DNA of 47,473 nt from Peribacillus psychrosaccharolyticus ATCC 23296 (GTDB lineage: Bacteria > Bacillota > Bacilli > Bacillales > DSM-1321). Of the stretch, positions 8,916 to 16,849 are shown piece by piece (the first letter of the stretch is position 1; each line of letters opens with the position of its first letter). The DNA lies in the NCBI RefSeq assembly GCF_000305495.1, contig NZ_AJTN02000251.1, positions 1 to 47,473 of the forward strand, in the 5' to 3' direction. Both the position numbers and the translations under genes were made by a program. The notes below the pieces were generated by a model. The model made no database searches and was not told where the DNA came from. It saw only the letters and a list, made by a program, of their open reading frames with translations.

Positions 8916-9659
8916 ATGAGTCAAGCAGCACAAACATTAGACGGATGGTATTGTTTACATGACTTCCGCCTAATTGACTGGACATCATGGAAATTATTAA
9001 GCAGTGACGAGCGCCAAACAGCCCTTGCAGAATTTCAAGGATTAATGGAAAAATGGAATGCTGTTCAAGATCAAAAAACAGGCAGTCATGCGACCTATTC
9101 AATTGTGGGACAAAAAGCTGATTTCATGATGATGTTTGTTCGTCCAACAATGGAAGAATTAAACGAAATCGAAATGGAATTTAATAAATCAAAGCTTGCG
9201 GAGTATACAATTCCTGCTTATTCTTATGTGTCAGTAGTAGAGTTAAGCAACTATCTTCCAAGTGAAGAGGATCCTTACCAAAACGAACATGTTCGTTCAA
9301 GACTTTATCCAATTCTTCCAAAAGCAAGCCATATATGCTTCTATCCAATGGATAAAAAGCGTGAAGGCAACGATAACTGGTACATGCTTCCAATGGACGA
9401 ACGTAAAAGCTTAATGCGTTCGCATGGTTTGATTGGTCGTTCATACGCTGGAAAAGTGAAACAAATTATCTCAGGTTCAGTTGGATTTGATGACTATGAA
9501 TGGGGCGTTACGCTATTTGCTGATGACGTACTTCAATTCAAAAAATTAATTTATGAAATGAGATTTGATGAAGTGAGTGCCCGCTATGCAGACTTCGGTA
9601 CTTTCTTTGTCGGAAACATTCTTCCAGAAGAAAATTTCCAAGCTTTTTTCACTGTATAA
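8916..9659 (+). CDS. hemQ: Coproheme decarboxylase HemQ
   Basis: The last enzyme of the coproporphyrin-dependent heme pathway of Firmicutes. It oxidatively decarboxylates coproheme III to protoheme using peroxide. The 247-residue chlorite-dismutase-like protein keeps Y143, K147, H170 (RSHGLIGR) and Q183. Their spacing equals the Geobacillus residues Y145, K149, H172 and Q185 (catalytic Tyr, propionate-binding Lys, proximal His, distal Gln). AGGAGTGA lies upstream of the ATG. It is divergent from pta and followed by a terminator, so it is monocistronic. Confidence 0.93.
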   Translation: MSQAAQTLDGWYCLHDFRLIDWTSWKLLSSDERQTALAEFQGLMEKWNAVQDQKTGSHATYSIVGQKADFMMMFVRPTMEELNEIEMEFNKSKLAEYTIPAYSYVSVVELSNYLPSEEDPYQNEHVRSRLYPILPKASHICFYPMDKKREGNDNWYMLPMDERKSLMRSHGLIGRSYAGKVKQIISGSVGFDDYEWGVTLFADDVLQFKKLIYEMRFDEVSARYADFGTFFVGNILPEENFQAFFTV

Positions 9660-9675
9660 TTCAATAAACTCAGTC

Positions 9676-9705
9676 AGTCTCCAGATGAATCTGGAGACTT
9701 TTTTT
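9676..9705 (+). terminator. Terminator after hemQ
   Basis: AGTCTCCAGAT and ATCTGGAGACT (9676-9699) form a tight hairpin followed by T8. Confidence 0.85.
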
Positions 9706-9745
9706 ATGCTCGCATCGATCACCTGTCTTTTTACTTTGATAGGCT

Positions 9746-9775
9746 GTCATAAAAAGGCAAACCTTCCCATACATA
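9746..9775 (+). promoter_or_regulatory. Candidate sigma-E promoter for gerQ
   Basis: GTCATAAA (9746-9753), a 14-base spacer and CATACATA (9768-9775) resemble the sigma-E pair KMATATT/CATACANT, with mismatches in the last positions of each element. gerQ is a mother-cell (sigma-E) gene in B. subtilis. The predicted leader is about 120 bases, which is long. Confidence 0.4.
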
Positions 9776-9905
9776 TGAAATAGTGAAGTATGTAATTTCT
9801 TGAGGGCAATCTAAGCCGCGTTTGAGCGCAGTTTACGATTCACCTTTATCACGAAAGATGATTGAAGAGCTCATTTCTATATTTTAGATATTTGGAGGGA
9901 AAGCG

Positions 9906-10415
9906 ATGAAGCAAAACAATATTCCAAATCCATATGAAAGCTACAACCCAAATCAGTATCAGCCTTATCTGGATGTTAGACAGCAGCCACAGCAGCCCTA
10001 TCCGCAGGGGCAGCAAGGTTATCAACAGCCACAGCAGCCCATGCAACAGCAATACCAGCCCATGCAGCAGCCGCAGTTTACCCAACAACCAGGAACTCAA
10101 AGCGGCGGGCCTGTAATACCAGGCATGCTGCCCGTTGAAGAATCCTACATTGAAAACATCCTTCGACTTAATAAAGGGAAATTAGTCACCATTTATGCAA
10201 CATTTGAGGGGAATAAAGAATGGAATGCAAAGATTTTCAAAGGAATTATTGAAGCAGCCGGGCGCGATCATGTGATCATTAGTGATCCGCAAACGGGACT
10301 TCGTTATCTGATTCCAATGGTGTATCTGGATTATGCCACGTTCGACGAAGAAATCGAGTACGAATATCCATATGCCACTGGGCCGGTAAACCTAGCCTCT
10401 TACCCCCCAAGATAA
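9906..10415 (+). CDS. gerQ: Spore coat protein GerQ
   Basis: An inner-coat protein needed for correct placement of the cortex-lytic enzyme CwlJ and for calcium-dipicolinate-triggered germination. The first 75 residues are a low-complexity Gln/Pro/Tyr-rich region (repeated QQPQQP/QPMQQ). The conserved GerQ domain follows (LPVEESYIENILRLNKGK to YLDYATFDEEIEYEY). Compared with B. subtilis GerQ, whose Lys2, Lys4 and Lys5 are transglutaminase cross-link sites, only Lys2 remains in the N-terminal tail here. GGAGGGAAAGCG precedes the ATG. The gene is alone, with a terminator after it. Confidence 0.92.
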   Translation: MKQNNIPNPYESYNPNQYQPYLDVRQQPQQPYPQGQQGYQQPQQPMQQQYQPMQQPQFTQQPGTQSGGPVIPGMLPVEESYIENILRLNKGKLVTIYATFEGNKEWNAKIFKGIIEAAGRDHVIISDPQTGLRYLIPMVYLDYATFDEEIEYEYPYATGPVNLASYPPR

Positions 10416-10425
10416 TGAAAGAGAT

Positions 10426-10476
10426 AAAAAATAAGACCATAAAAGAGATGTCTTCTCTTTCATGGTCTTATTTTTA
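10426..10476. terminator. Bidirectional terminator between gerQ and ywdK
   Basis: The outer stem of 10426-10440 (TAAAAATAAGACCAT) with 10462-10476 encloses a second pairing AAAGAGA/TCTCTTT. It serves convergent gerQ and ywdK. Confidence 0.85.
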
Positions 10477-10842
10477 TAAATGTTTGTAAACTGCAATAAT
10501 TAGCAGCACCCATGATGCAAGGAAAGCTAAGCCTCCGATTGGGGTAATAGCACCGAGCATCTTAATTTGCGTTACACTCAATATGAACAAGCTTCCCGAG
10601 AAAAGAAGAATTCCGGCAAACATCATCCAGCCGGACCAATTGATTAACGGACTAGAAATTTTCCCAGCAAGAATCCCGATAACCAATAATCCAGCAGCAT
10701 GGAACATTTCATATGTAACAGCAGTCTGCCAGGTTTCCAGATACTTGGCTGGAATTTTCCCTTCAAGACCATGTGCTCCAAAAGCACCTAGAGCAACTGC
10801 TATAAAAGCATGAATGGCTCCAAGGATAATGAATAATTTCAT
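10474..10842 (-). CDS. ywdK: DUF423 membrane protein YwdK
   Basis: A 122-residue integral membrane protein of the DUF423 family with four hydrophobic segments. The family signature [15 protein letters not shown] follows the first segment and a conserved MFHAAGLLV lies in the second. No function is established. It is the last gene of the leftward run ung, four-cysteine protein, ywdI, ywdK. Confidence 0.88.
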   Translation of the reverse strand: MKLFIILGAIHAFIAVALGAFGAHGLEGKIPAKYLETWQTAVTYEMFHAAGLLVIGILAGKISSPLINWSGWMMFAGILLFSGSLFILSVTQIKMLGAITPIGGLAFLASWVLLIIAVYKHL

Positions 10843-10861
10843 GTAGAAATCCCTCTTTCTT

Positions 10862-11146
10862 TTAAAAATCTAGTAATGATTCACCGTTAGCTGCCTCTAT
10901 TTTTACTGGCTGTGACTGCGGCATTGACGGCATTATGGATGGAACAGGCTGATAATTCTGTACAGCTTTCGGCAGCTTTTGCACGGGGGTAAAGCTGTTC
11001 TGTTTCGAACCGCCATCACTTAATACATCACACAGAACCTGAATAGCCATAATGTATTCATTCAATTTTTCTGCTGAACTAGCTTGTTTTGCGTGTGTAA
11101 CAAGCTGTTCCATTTTATCTAAAATTTTGTCAGATGAAATTTCCAT
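10862..11146 (-). CDS. ywdI: YwdI family protein
   Basis: A small cytosolic protein (94 residues) of the Bacillus YwdI family, of unknown function. The N-terminal half is predicted helical ([20 protein letters not shown]). The C-terminal half is proline/glutamine/serine-rich and probably disordered. The ATG at 11146 is chosen because GAGGTG lies 6 bases upstream; the in-frame GTG at 11155 lies within that ribosome-binding site. It is followed 19 bases later by ywdK, so the two are probably cotranscribed. Confidence 0.75.
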   Translation of the reverse strand: MEISSDKILDKMEQLVTHAKQASSAEKLNEYIMAIQVLCDVLSDGGSKQNSFTPVQKLPKAVQNYQPVPSIMPSMPQSQPVKIEAANGESLLDF

Positions 11147-11233
11147 CAAAATCACCTCATTGTCTTTCTCTGCTTTTGACTATATCAAAAATAGCCAGTA
11201 AGCACAAAATAGTAAATTAAAAAGTAGTTGAGT

Positions 11234-11404
11234 CTAGCTTTTAGATTCGAATTTCAAGCAAATTTCACCGGATGCTCGAAGGACCTCTACTGAAGGAAGC
11301 CTATTGCTTTTAAATTGATAGGCTCTGCACCCTTTGGGAAATTGCGGATCCCAAGTCACATAGTAATGTTTACAAGCCAAACAATTGATTTTCTTATCTT
11401 CCAA
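11234..11404 (-). CDS. Small four-cysteine (putative zinc-binding) protein downstream of ung
   Basis: A 56-codon gene on the minus strand with start TTG at 11404 and stop TAG at 11236-11234. AAAGGAGC (complement of 11411-11418) lies 6 bases upstream of the TTG. The protein has C8-x2-C11, C26 and C49, suggesting a small zinc or redox module. A central motif, YVTWDPQFPKGCRAYQFKS, is followed by LPSVEVLRASGEICLKF. It looks like a conserved short protein family whose members I recall next to uracil-DNA glycosylase genes, but no function is known to me. It starts 57 bases after the ung stop, with parS between them. The non-ATG start and short length explain why it is easily missed. Confidence 0.75.
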   Translation of the reverse strand: MEDKKINCLACKHYYVTWDPQFPKGCRAYQFKSNRLPSVEVLRASGEICLKFESKS

Positions 11405-11436
11405 GAAATTGCTCCTTTAACTTACCCATTATTTGC

Positions 11437-11452
11437 TGTTTCACGTGAAACA
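11437..11452. promoter_or_regulatory. parS centromere site (ParB/Spo0J binding)
   Basis: TGTTTCACGTGAAACA is a perfect 16-bp palindrome and an exact match to the Firmicute parS consensus TGTTNCACGTGAAACA. It lies between the ung stop codon and the small four-cysteine gene. ParB/Spo0J loads here and spreads, recruiting condensin for origin segregation. Such sites cluster near oriC, which fits this neighbourhood. Confidence 0.93.
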
Positions 11453-11460
11453 TTTCCAAT

Positions 11461-12129
11461 CTATTTAATCTCCCAATCAATCTCTCTTAACCCTAACTCT
11501 TTTAACAAGTAATTCGTTTTTGAGAATGGCTTACTTCCAAAAAAACCTCTCCTTGCCGCTAATGGGCTCGGATGTGCGGAGGTAATCACTCGATGCTTAC
11601 TTTTGTTAATTAGCGGTAATTTGGATTGAGCAGGTTTTCCCCATAAGATGAAGACTATAGGTGTTTCTTTCTCGTTTAATAATGTAATAACTTGGTTAGT
11701 GAATGTCTCCCAGCCTCTGCCTCGATGCGAATGAGCTTCTCCTTCACGGACTGTCAACACCGTATTTAACAACAATACTCCCTGCTTAGCCCACTCAATT
11801 AAGCTTCCATGGTTTGGTATACTGCAGCCAATATCATTCTGTAACTCTTTAAAAATATTTCTTAGTGACGGCGGAATCCTCACCTCCGGATTAACAGAAA
11901 AACTCAATCCCTGTGCCTGATTTGGACCATGATATGGATCCTGTCCAAGGATAACCACCTTCACCTGTTCAAATGGAGTAAAGTGAAACGCATTGAATAT
12001 ATCCTGCTTATCCGGATGGATAAGATGCTGGTCATATTCAGTTTTTAGAAATTCGCATAAGTGTTGATAATATGGCTTAGAGAACTCTCCGGCCAACATC
12101 TGGCCCCAATCATTCTTAATTGTATTCAT
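11461..12129 (-). CDS. ung: Uracil-DNA glycosylase
   Basis: Excises uracil from DNA as the first step of base-excision repair. The family-1 motifs are complete: GQDPYHG with catalytic Asp64, LLNTVLTV, and [14 protein letters not shown] with catalytic His186. The ATG at 12129 gives 222 residues, the usual length, with GAGAGGAAC upstream; an earlier in-frame ATG at 12177 would add 16 non-conserved residues. The gene leads a leftward run with the four-cysteine gene, ywdI and ywdK, as in the B. subtilis ywd region. Confidence 0.95.
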   Translation of the reverse strand: MNTIKNDWGQMLAGEFSKPYYQHLCEFLKTEYDQHLIHPDKQDIFNAFHFTPFEQVKVVILGQDPYHGPNQAQGLSFSVNPEVRIPPSLRNIFKELQNDIGCSIPNHGSLIEWAKQGVLLLNTVLTVREGEAHSHRGRGWETFTNQVITLLNEKETPIVFILWGKPAQSKLPLINKSKHRVITSAHPSPLAARRGFFGSKPFSKTNYLLKELGLREIDWEIK

Positions 12130-12209
12130 GATGTACCAGTTCCTCTCTTCATCTCTTGTTTTACTAGTATACGACAAAGGAAGTCTGGTTCCGACTAAGA
12201 ACCTTCATA

Positions 12210-12239
12210 AGAAAGTGAAATAACAGAAAGTGAAATAAC
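12210..12239. repeat. Perfect 15-bp tandem duplication
   Basis: AGAAAGTGAAATAAC occurs twice back to back in the gap between ung and the phospholipase-D-like gene. A small inverted repeat (GGTTC/GAACC, 12187-12203) lies just before it. No role is evident. Confidence 0.8.
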
Positions 12240-12318
12240 TTTTTTGGGAACTAGGTTTCTCTATCACCCCTTTATGGATATATAGGAAAGCAGGTAAATT
12301 ATTGGCTGGAGGCTTATT

Positions 12319-13770
12319 ATGAATAATAAAGTAAAAAAATGGATGAAACAAAAACGATTTCTTGCAGCTTTGATCCTTCTTATCATCGTTGCAATTGTTA
12401 TTATCTATAACCAGTATAAGCCACTTCCAGAGGGCATTTCCTATGAAGGAAGTGTTCATTTTGTGGACGATGTCGATTTTATTTATGATTTATCATACAA
12501 AGATCTGAATGGACAGTATCAGCAGGAGCAAGAGATTTTTGAAACCATTTTTCAAGCCATCGATGAAGCCGAAGAGTTTCTCGTTCTAGACATGTTTTTA
12601 TTTAATGGATATTACGATGAAAAAACGAAGTTTCCTAAGCTCAGCCAAACACTTACTGAAAAAATCATTACGCAAAAACAAAAAAAGCCTAATCTAAAAG
12701 TAGTCTTCGTTACAGATGAAGTGAATACCAACTACAATGCGTATAAATCTAAAGAAATTGAGCAGCTCAAGGAAAATGGTGTGGAGGTTATCATTACAAA
12801 TTTAGATAAACTTCGTGACCCTACACCTGTTTATTCTGGTTTTTACCGTGCCTATTTACAGTGGTTTGGAGAGAGCGGCACTGGGTGGATTCCAAATCCT
12901 ATGGCCGCTGAAGCTCCAAAGGTAACCGTTCGGTCTTACTTACGATTGTTGAATATCAAAGCCAATCATCGAAAACTGCTGGCTACTGAGAAAGAGGCGC
13001 TTATTACATCAGCTAACCCTCATGATGCCAGCGGCTTTCACTCTAATATTGCTTTCTCCGTTAAAGGAAATATAATTGGAGACTTTGTTAAAGCAGAACA
13101 AGCTGTGGCTGATTATTCGAATGGACCCAAGGACTTTCCTGTCTATCATCAAAAGCAAGCTGAACAAGGTGACGTTGCTGTTCAGTTTTTAACCGAGGGG
13201 AAAATCACTAAGCATGTCCTTCAAGCCATCCAGGAAAGCAGAAAGGGCGATCAAATTTGGATTGGCATGTTTTATATTGCCGATCGCGATGTTGTCACCT
13301 CTCTTACCGAGGCTGCCCAACGCGGGGTATCCCTCAACATGATTCTTGACCCTAACCAAAATGCCTTTGGTTCAGAAAAAATCGGCCTTCCTAACCTTCC
13401 TGTAGCCGCAGAATTTGAAAAGCTTGATAATGAACATATCCAAATTCGCTGGTACAACACGACAAAAGAACAGTATCATACCAAATTAATGCTAATTAAT
13501 AAAAAGCAGACAAACAGCAGTTTAATTATTGGCGGTTCTGCCAACTACACGAGCCGGAATCTTAATGATTATAATCTTGAAGCCAATTTAAAAATCTCTG
13601 CCCCAGCTGACGCGGAGGTTTCCCAAGAAGTAAACGATTATTTCGATAGAATTTGGGAGAATCGTGATGGGCACTACACGGTGGACTATAAGGAATATCA
13701 AGATAAGCTGCCTGTTTTCAAATACATTATGTACCGGATCCAAAAACTTATCGGCGTAACGACTTACTAA
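12319..13770 (+). CDS. Membrane-anchored phospholipase-D-like protein with atypical HKD motifs
   Basis: A 483-residue protein of the cardiolipin-synthase/phospholipase D superfamily. Residues 12-30 form an N-terminal membrane anchor after a basic start, so the catalytic part probably lies outside the cell. Two HKD-like motifs are seen: H217-R-K219 with Glu224 where the motif expects Asp, and H387-T-K389 with Asn394 in the same place. Each is followed by the small-residue turn SAN that is typical of the fold. Histidines and lysines are intact, so phosphodiester or phosphatidyl transfer is plausible, but both acidic positions differ from classical cardiolipin synthases. GGAGG precedes the ATG. 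There is no obvious operon partner. Confidence 0.75.
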   Translation: MNNKVKKWMKQKRFLAALILLIIVAIVIIYNQYKPLPEGISYEGSVHFVDDVDFIYDLSYKDLNGQYQQEQEIFETIFQAIDEAEEFLVLDMFLFNGYYDEKTKFPKLSQTLTEKIITQKQKKPNLKVVFVTDEVNTNYNAYKSKEIEQLKENGVEVIITNLDKLRDPTPVYSGFYRAYLQWFGESGTGWIPNPMAAEAPKVTVRSYLRLLNIKANHRKLLATEKEALITSANPHDASGFHSNIAFSVKGNIIGDFVKAEQAVADYSNGPKDFPVYHQKQAEQGDVAVQFLTEGKITKHVLQAIQESRKGDQIWIGMFYIADRDVVTSLTEAAQRGVSLNMILDPNQNAFGSEKIGLPNLPVAAEFEKLDNEHIQIRWYNTTKEQYHTKLMLINKKQTNSSLIIGGSANYTSRNLNDYNLEANLKISAPADAEVSQEVNDYFDRIWENRDGHYTVDYKEYQDKLPVFKYIMYRIQKLIGVTTY

Positions 13771-13799
13771 CTCTTTTCGAATCCATTCGATAAATAAAT

Positions 13800-13825
13800 G
13801 TTTCAACTCCTGTAAAACAGGTTAT
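13800..13825 (+). promoter_or_regulatory. Sigma-B-type promoter for the YflT-like gene
   Basis: GTTTCA (13800-13805), 14 bases and GGTTAT (13820-13825) match GTTTAA/GGGTAT with one mismatch each. The product belongs to the general-stress 17M family, whose B. subtilis member YflT is sigma-B controlled. Confidence 0.55.
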
Positions 13826-13892
13826 TTATACTGTATAGCCGCAACACATTTACCTAAATAAAATGAACGTATTCTTAAGGAGGAATTTTTTT

Positions 13893-14222
13893 ATGTATCA
13901 AGTACATGTTGTAGAAAATGGATTACAAGCAAAAGAAAAAATTGATCAATTGACTATTACTGAATTTACTAAAGAAAATATTTATCTGTTCGCCCATGAT
14001 AAAGACCGCTCCGAGCATCTTACAGAGAATACAGATACCGAATCAGTAGGATTGGCTGAATTAGGCCTTATCGATAAAGTAAGCAATATTTTCAAATCTC
14101 GTGGAGACGAACTTCGCAAAAGCTTTGTAAATCTTGGATTGACTGAAAATGAAGCCAACCAATATGAAAAAGAATTAGATAAAGGCAAAGTGGTTCTAGT
14201 TGCCAGTACAGATGCTAAATAA
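13893..14222 (+). CDS. General stress protein, YflT/GSP17M family
   Basis: A 109-residue soluble protein of the general-stress 17M family. The ATG at 13893 follows AAGGAGG (13877-13883) with normal spacing; an upstream in-frame ATG at 13863 has no ribosome-binding site. The N-terminal half has the family pattern YQVHVVENGLQAKEKIDQL and NIYLFAHDKDR. The C-terminal half is helical and ends in KGKVVLVASTDA. The biochemical role is unknown. A sigma-B-like promoter lies upstream and a strong terminator downstream, so it is a single-gene stress unit. Several yflT paralogues are common in Bacillus, so the symbol is left blank. Confidence 0.82.
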   Translation: MYQVHVVENGLQAKEKIDQLTITEFTKENIYLFAHDKDRSEHLTENTDTESVGLAELGLIDKVSNIFKSRGDELRKSFVNLGLTENEANQYEKELDKGKVVLVASTDAK

Positions 14223-14236
14223 GTCATTATATGATT

Positions 14237-14269
14237 AAACAGGGTGTCCCAATATGGGACACCCTGTTT
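14237..14269. terminator. Bidirectional terminator between the YflT-like gene and moeB
   Basis: A 14-bp perfect stem: AAACAGGGTGTCCC (14237-14250) with GGGACACCCTGTTT (14256-14269), loop AATAT. Confidence 0.9.
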
Positions 14270-14270
14270 T

Positions 14271-15290
14271 TTAGCCTAAAATTCGTTGATAAAGAGCTTT
14301 AGCATGAGCAAGATCCTTGGTTCCATGAATTAATGCGCGTCCATCTTGAAAAACAACCATCCGCTCACCATTTTTTTCAATAGATAACAAAAATGGGTTC
14401 CCTTTTACTTCATAGCCCCCGCCAGCTAAGTCAGAAGCCAGTTTATCAAGTTTAAGATTCCGCTGTGCTGGTGGTCTTACTTGAACCGTATCTCGACCGC
14501 AAAGCACCGTCGTCTTCGTTGCGTTTTCAGGTGTTAAAAATGGGTAGGTCGGGGCATCACCACAGGACAAACAATCTGATTTTTTGACTTTAGATACCTT
14601 AAAGCTTTGGTATTCATTTCGCCACAAATCAAAGGTTGTAAAGCTCGGTTTGACAGCATCCCAGTCCTCTACTAAAATCTTCAAGGCTTCGGCAGATTGA
14701 TGTGCAACCACCATTTGAACAGCCGGCGAAATAATTCCTCCTGTATCACAGGTTACCCCTTGCATCGGAATGGTCCGCATCAAACAATGTAAACAGGGTG
14801 TTTTTCCGGGAATGATAGTAAAGCTCATTCCCACACTGCCAACACAAGCCCCGTAAATCCAAGGAATTGCATATTTTTGTGCTAAGTCATTGATCACCAT
14901 ACGTGTTTCAAAATTATCTGTGCAATCAATAATTAACGAAACGTCTGGTAATTGTTCCTCAAGCGTAACCGCTGTTGCATCGATAATTAATGCTTCAATT
15001 TCCACATCTTTATTAATTTGATTCAAATGGTTTTTGGCAGCTTCAGCCTTTGGAAGTTTTTCTAATACGTCAGCTTCTGTATACAGCTGCTGCCGTTGAA
15101 GATTGCTTGCTTCAACATAGTCGCGGTCAATAATCGTCAGCTTACCGACGCCAGCCCGTGTCAGCGCTTCTGCGTTGGCTGACCCGAGGGCTCCAGCACC
15201 GACAAGGATAACATGCTTCCCTCGAATCTTTTGCTGTCCAGACTGTCCAATTGGCGTAAATAACGTTTGCCGTGAATAACGCTCGTCCAC
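14271..15290 (-). CDS. moeB: ThiF/MoeB-family adenylyltransferase
   Basis: An E1-like enzyme that adenylates the C-terminal glycine of a sulfur-carrier protein, here most likely the adjacent MoaD, for molybdopterin synthesis. It shows the nucleotide-binding GAGALGSANAEAL (residues 31-43), IDRDYVEASNLQRQ, the conserved DCTDNFETR, a zinc site C166-x2-C169 with C240-x2-C243, and C181 in GVTCDTGG. A C-terminal extension of about 80 residues beyond the ThiF core is present but is not a full rhodanese. ThiF acting with ThiS is a close alternative, but the operon mobA-moaE-moaD-moeB favours MoeB. Confidence 0.87.
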   Translation of the reverse strand: MDERYSRQTLFTPIGQSGQQKIRGKHVILVGAGALGSANAEALTRAGVGKLTIIDRDYVEASNLQRQQLYTEADVLEKLPKAEAAKNHLNQINKDVEIEALIIDATAVTLEEQLPDVSLIIDCTDNFETRMVINDLAQKYAIPWIYGACVGSVGMSFTIIPGKTPCLHCLMRTIPMQGVTCDTGGIISPAVQMVVAHQSAEALKILVEDWDAVKPSFTTFDLWRNEYQSFKVSKVKKSDCLSCGDAPTYPFLTPENATKTTVLCGRDTVQVRPPAQRNLKLDKLASDLAGGGYEVKGNPFLLSIEKNGERMVVFQDGRALIHGTKDLAHAKALYQRILG

Positions 15291-15295
15291 TATTC

Positions 15296-15529
15296 TCAGC
15301 CCCCGCTTACTGGAGGGATGAATGCTACTATATCGCCGTCAGTCACAACTGTGTCCTCATCTGCAAACTCCTCATTGACTGCTGCCATGACGGCATCCAA
15401 TCCCTCTAGCTTAAAGTCAGCAGCTAATTTTTCTTTCACAGCAGCAATCGTCAAACCCGCTGCATCAATCGAAACTTCTTCTTTTCCAAGCGCGTCTTTT
15501 AAATGGGCAAATAACAATACCTTAATCAT
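15296..15529 (-). CDS. moaD: Molybdopterin synthase small subunit
   Basis: A 77-residue ubiquitin-like sulfur carrier ending in PPVSGG. The terminal Gly-Gly is thiocarboxylated after MoeB adenylation and donates sulfur to the dithiolene of molybdopterin. Its start overlaps the end of moaE by 8 bases, and moeB starts 5 bases after its stop, so the three are translationally coupled. Confidence 0.92.
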   Translation of the reverse strand: MIKVLLFAHLKDALGKEEVSIDAAGLTIAAVKEKLAADFKLEGLDAVMAAVNEEFADEDTVVTDGDIVAFIPPVSGG

Positions 15530-15986
15530 CTAGATCCTCCTTTTCAGGCTTACCAGCTGGATACTCGACTGTCTCCAGTTGATTACCGATCCACTTTTCT
15601 CCGTCTTCCCAATGCTCTTTTTTCCAGATTGGGACGATCTCTTTAATACGCTCTATTGCGTACCGATTCGCCTCATAAGCATCATTCCGATGCGGTGTAC
15701 TGACCGCTATTACAACCGCAATATCTGTAATTTCCAGTTTGCCCGTCCGATGGGTAATTGCCGTATTCGCATCAGGCCAGCGTTCACTAATTTCCGCACC
15801 AATTTGCTCTAGCTTTTTAACAGCCATCGCTTCATAGGCGTCATAGATAAGAAATAACGTCTTCTTACCTTTTGTCATTTCCCTGACTGTACCAATAAAT
15901 GTCGTCACTGCTCCAGCATTCCTTGAAACAACTTTGTCAATCACACTCTGAATATCAATAGGTTTCTTTGACAGTTCAAAATTCAT
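15522..15986 (-). CDS. moaE: Molybdopterin synthase catalytic subunit
   Basis: Forms a heterotetramer with MoaD and converts cyclic pyranopterin monophosphate to molybdopterin. The MoaE signatures are present: NAGAVTTFIGTVRE near the N-terminus, HRTGKLEITDIAVVIAVSTPHR in the centre, and IKEIVPIWKKEHWEDGEKW with the catalytic lysines. The 154-residue length is normal. It overlaps moaD and lies 4 bases after mobA. Confidence 0.93.
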   Translation of the reverse strand: MNFELSKKPIDIQSVIDKVVSRNAGAVTTFIGTVREMTKGKKTLFLIYDAYEAMAVKKLEQIGAEISERWPDANTAITHRTGKLEITDIAVVIAVSTPHRNDAYEANRYAIERIKEIVPIWKKEHWEDGEKWIGNQLETVEYPAGKPEKEDLDD

Positions 15987-15990
15987 AAGT

Positions 15991-16629
15991 TTACTCCTTT
16001 ATCGTTCTTTCATTTTTGTTCAATAAACCCAGCTCTTCTTCCAGCTGTTTCGCCTGATGATATTCCTCAGGCATATTCATATTAAAAAACGAGGTAGAAA
16101 AGAGATGCGGCTGTTCCTCATATAACCGAAAATCTTGTTCCTTCATTATTTTCACAGTAATGACTGCTAAAAATTCTCTAACTTTCAGCAAATGGTTATC
16201 TAGGCAAGAAGTAAGTACAGGCAGGCAGGACTTTTTATACACAGCAAACAGCGGCTGCAGCCTGCCTTCAATTTCCGGTACGACCGCATCGTAACCGTCT
16301 GCTGCATCAAGCATTTCCTGTGCTATCCCTGCATGGATAAAGGGCATATCACAAGCAACAGCAATACTGACCTCTGTTCCTGACGATGATAATCCTGCAT
16401 GAATTCCAGCTAATGGACCGAGGCCCGGATATTGGTCGGTAGTCATCGGATAACCTAAAAAACGATAATCCTCTGGTGTATTCGTAACAATGAGCAATTG
16501 CTTTGTCACTTTTTCCAGTTCATCAGCGATTTTAGCAATATTGGTTTTCTCTTTCATAGGAAGAAGCGCCTTATTCTCGCCCATTCTTGACGACTTGCCT
16601 CCCGCTAGAATGACAGCTGTTGTATTCAT
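15991..16629 (-). CDS. mobA: Molybdenum cofactor guanylyltransferase
   Basis: Transfers GMP from GTP to molybdopterin. The nucleotide-binding loop LAGGKSSRMGENKALLP is at residues 9-25, with GLGPLAGIHAGL and VACDMPFI (metal-binding Asp) further on. The 212-residue length is typical. It is the first gene of the leftward molybdopterin block, with GTGAGG before the ATG. moaA, moaB, moaC and moeA are not in the window and must be elsewhere if the pathway is complete. Confidence 0.9.
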   Translation of the reverse strand: MNTTAVILAGGKSSRMGENKALLPMKEKTNIAKIADELEKVTKQLLIVTNTPEDYRFLGYPMTTDQYPGLGPLAGIHAGLSSSGTEVSIAVACDMPFIHAGIAQEMLDAADGYDAVVPEIEGRLQPLFAVYKKSCLPVLTSCLDNHLLKVREFLAVITVKIMKEQDFRLYEEQPHLFSTSFFNMNMPEEYHQAKQLEEELGLLNKNERTIKE

Positions 16630-16849
16630 CCCTCACCTCATATCCTACTATTAATCCTTCATATTAAAAAGCTGTATTCGCGAATATCTTGTCTGCTTTC
16701 TTGCTTAATCGTATTTGATTTACCAGCAAGTTTCCTGCACATTCTAGCATTTTACAATCAAGATGTATTGTTATATGCTTGTTTAAAGATATTTCGGAAC
16801 ATGCTGAACATATCCTAATCATTATTATTCCCCTCAGGAGGACCGTATC

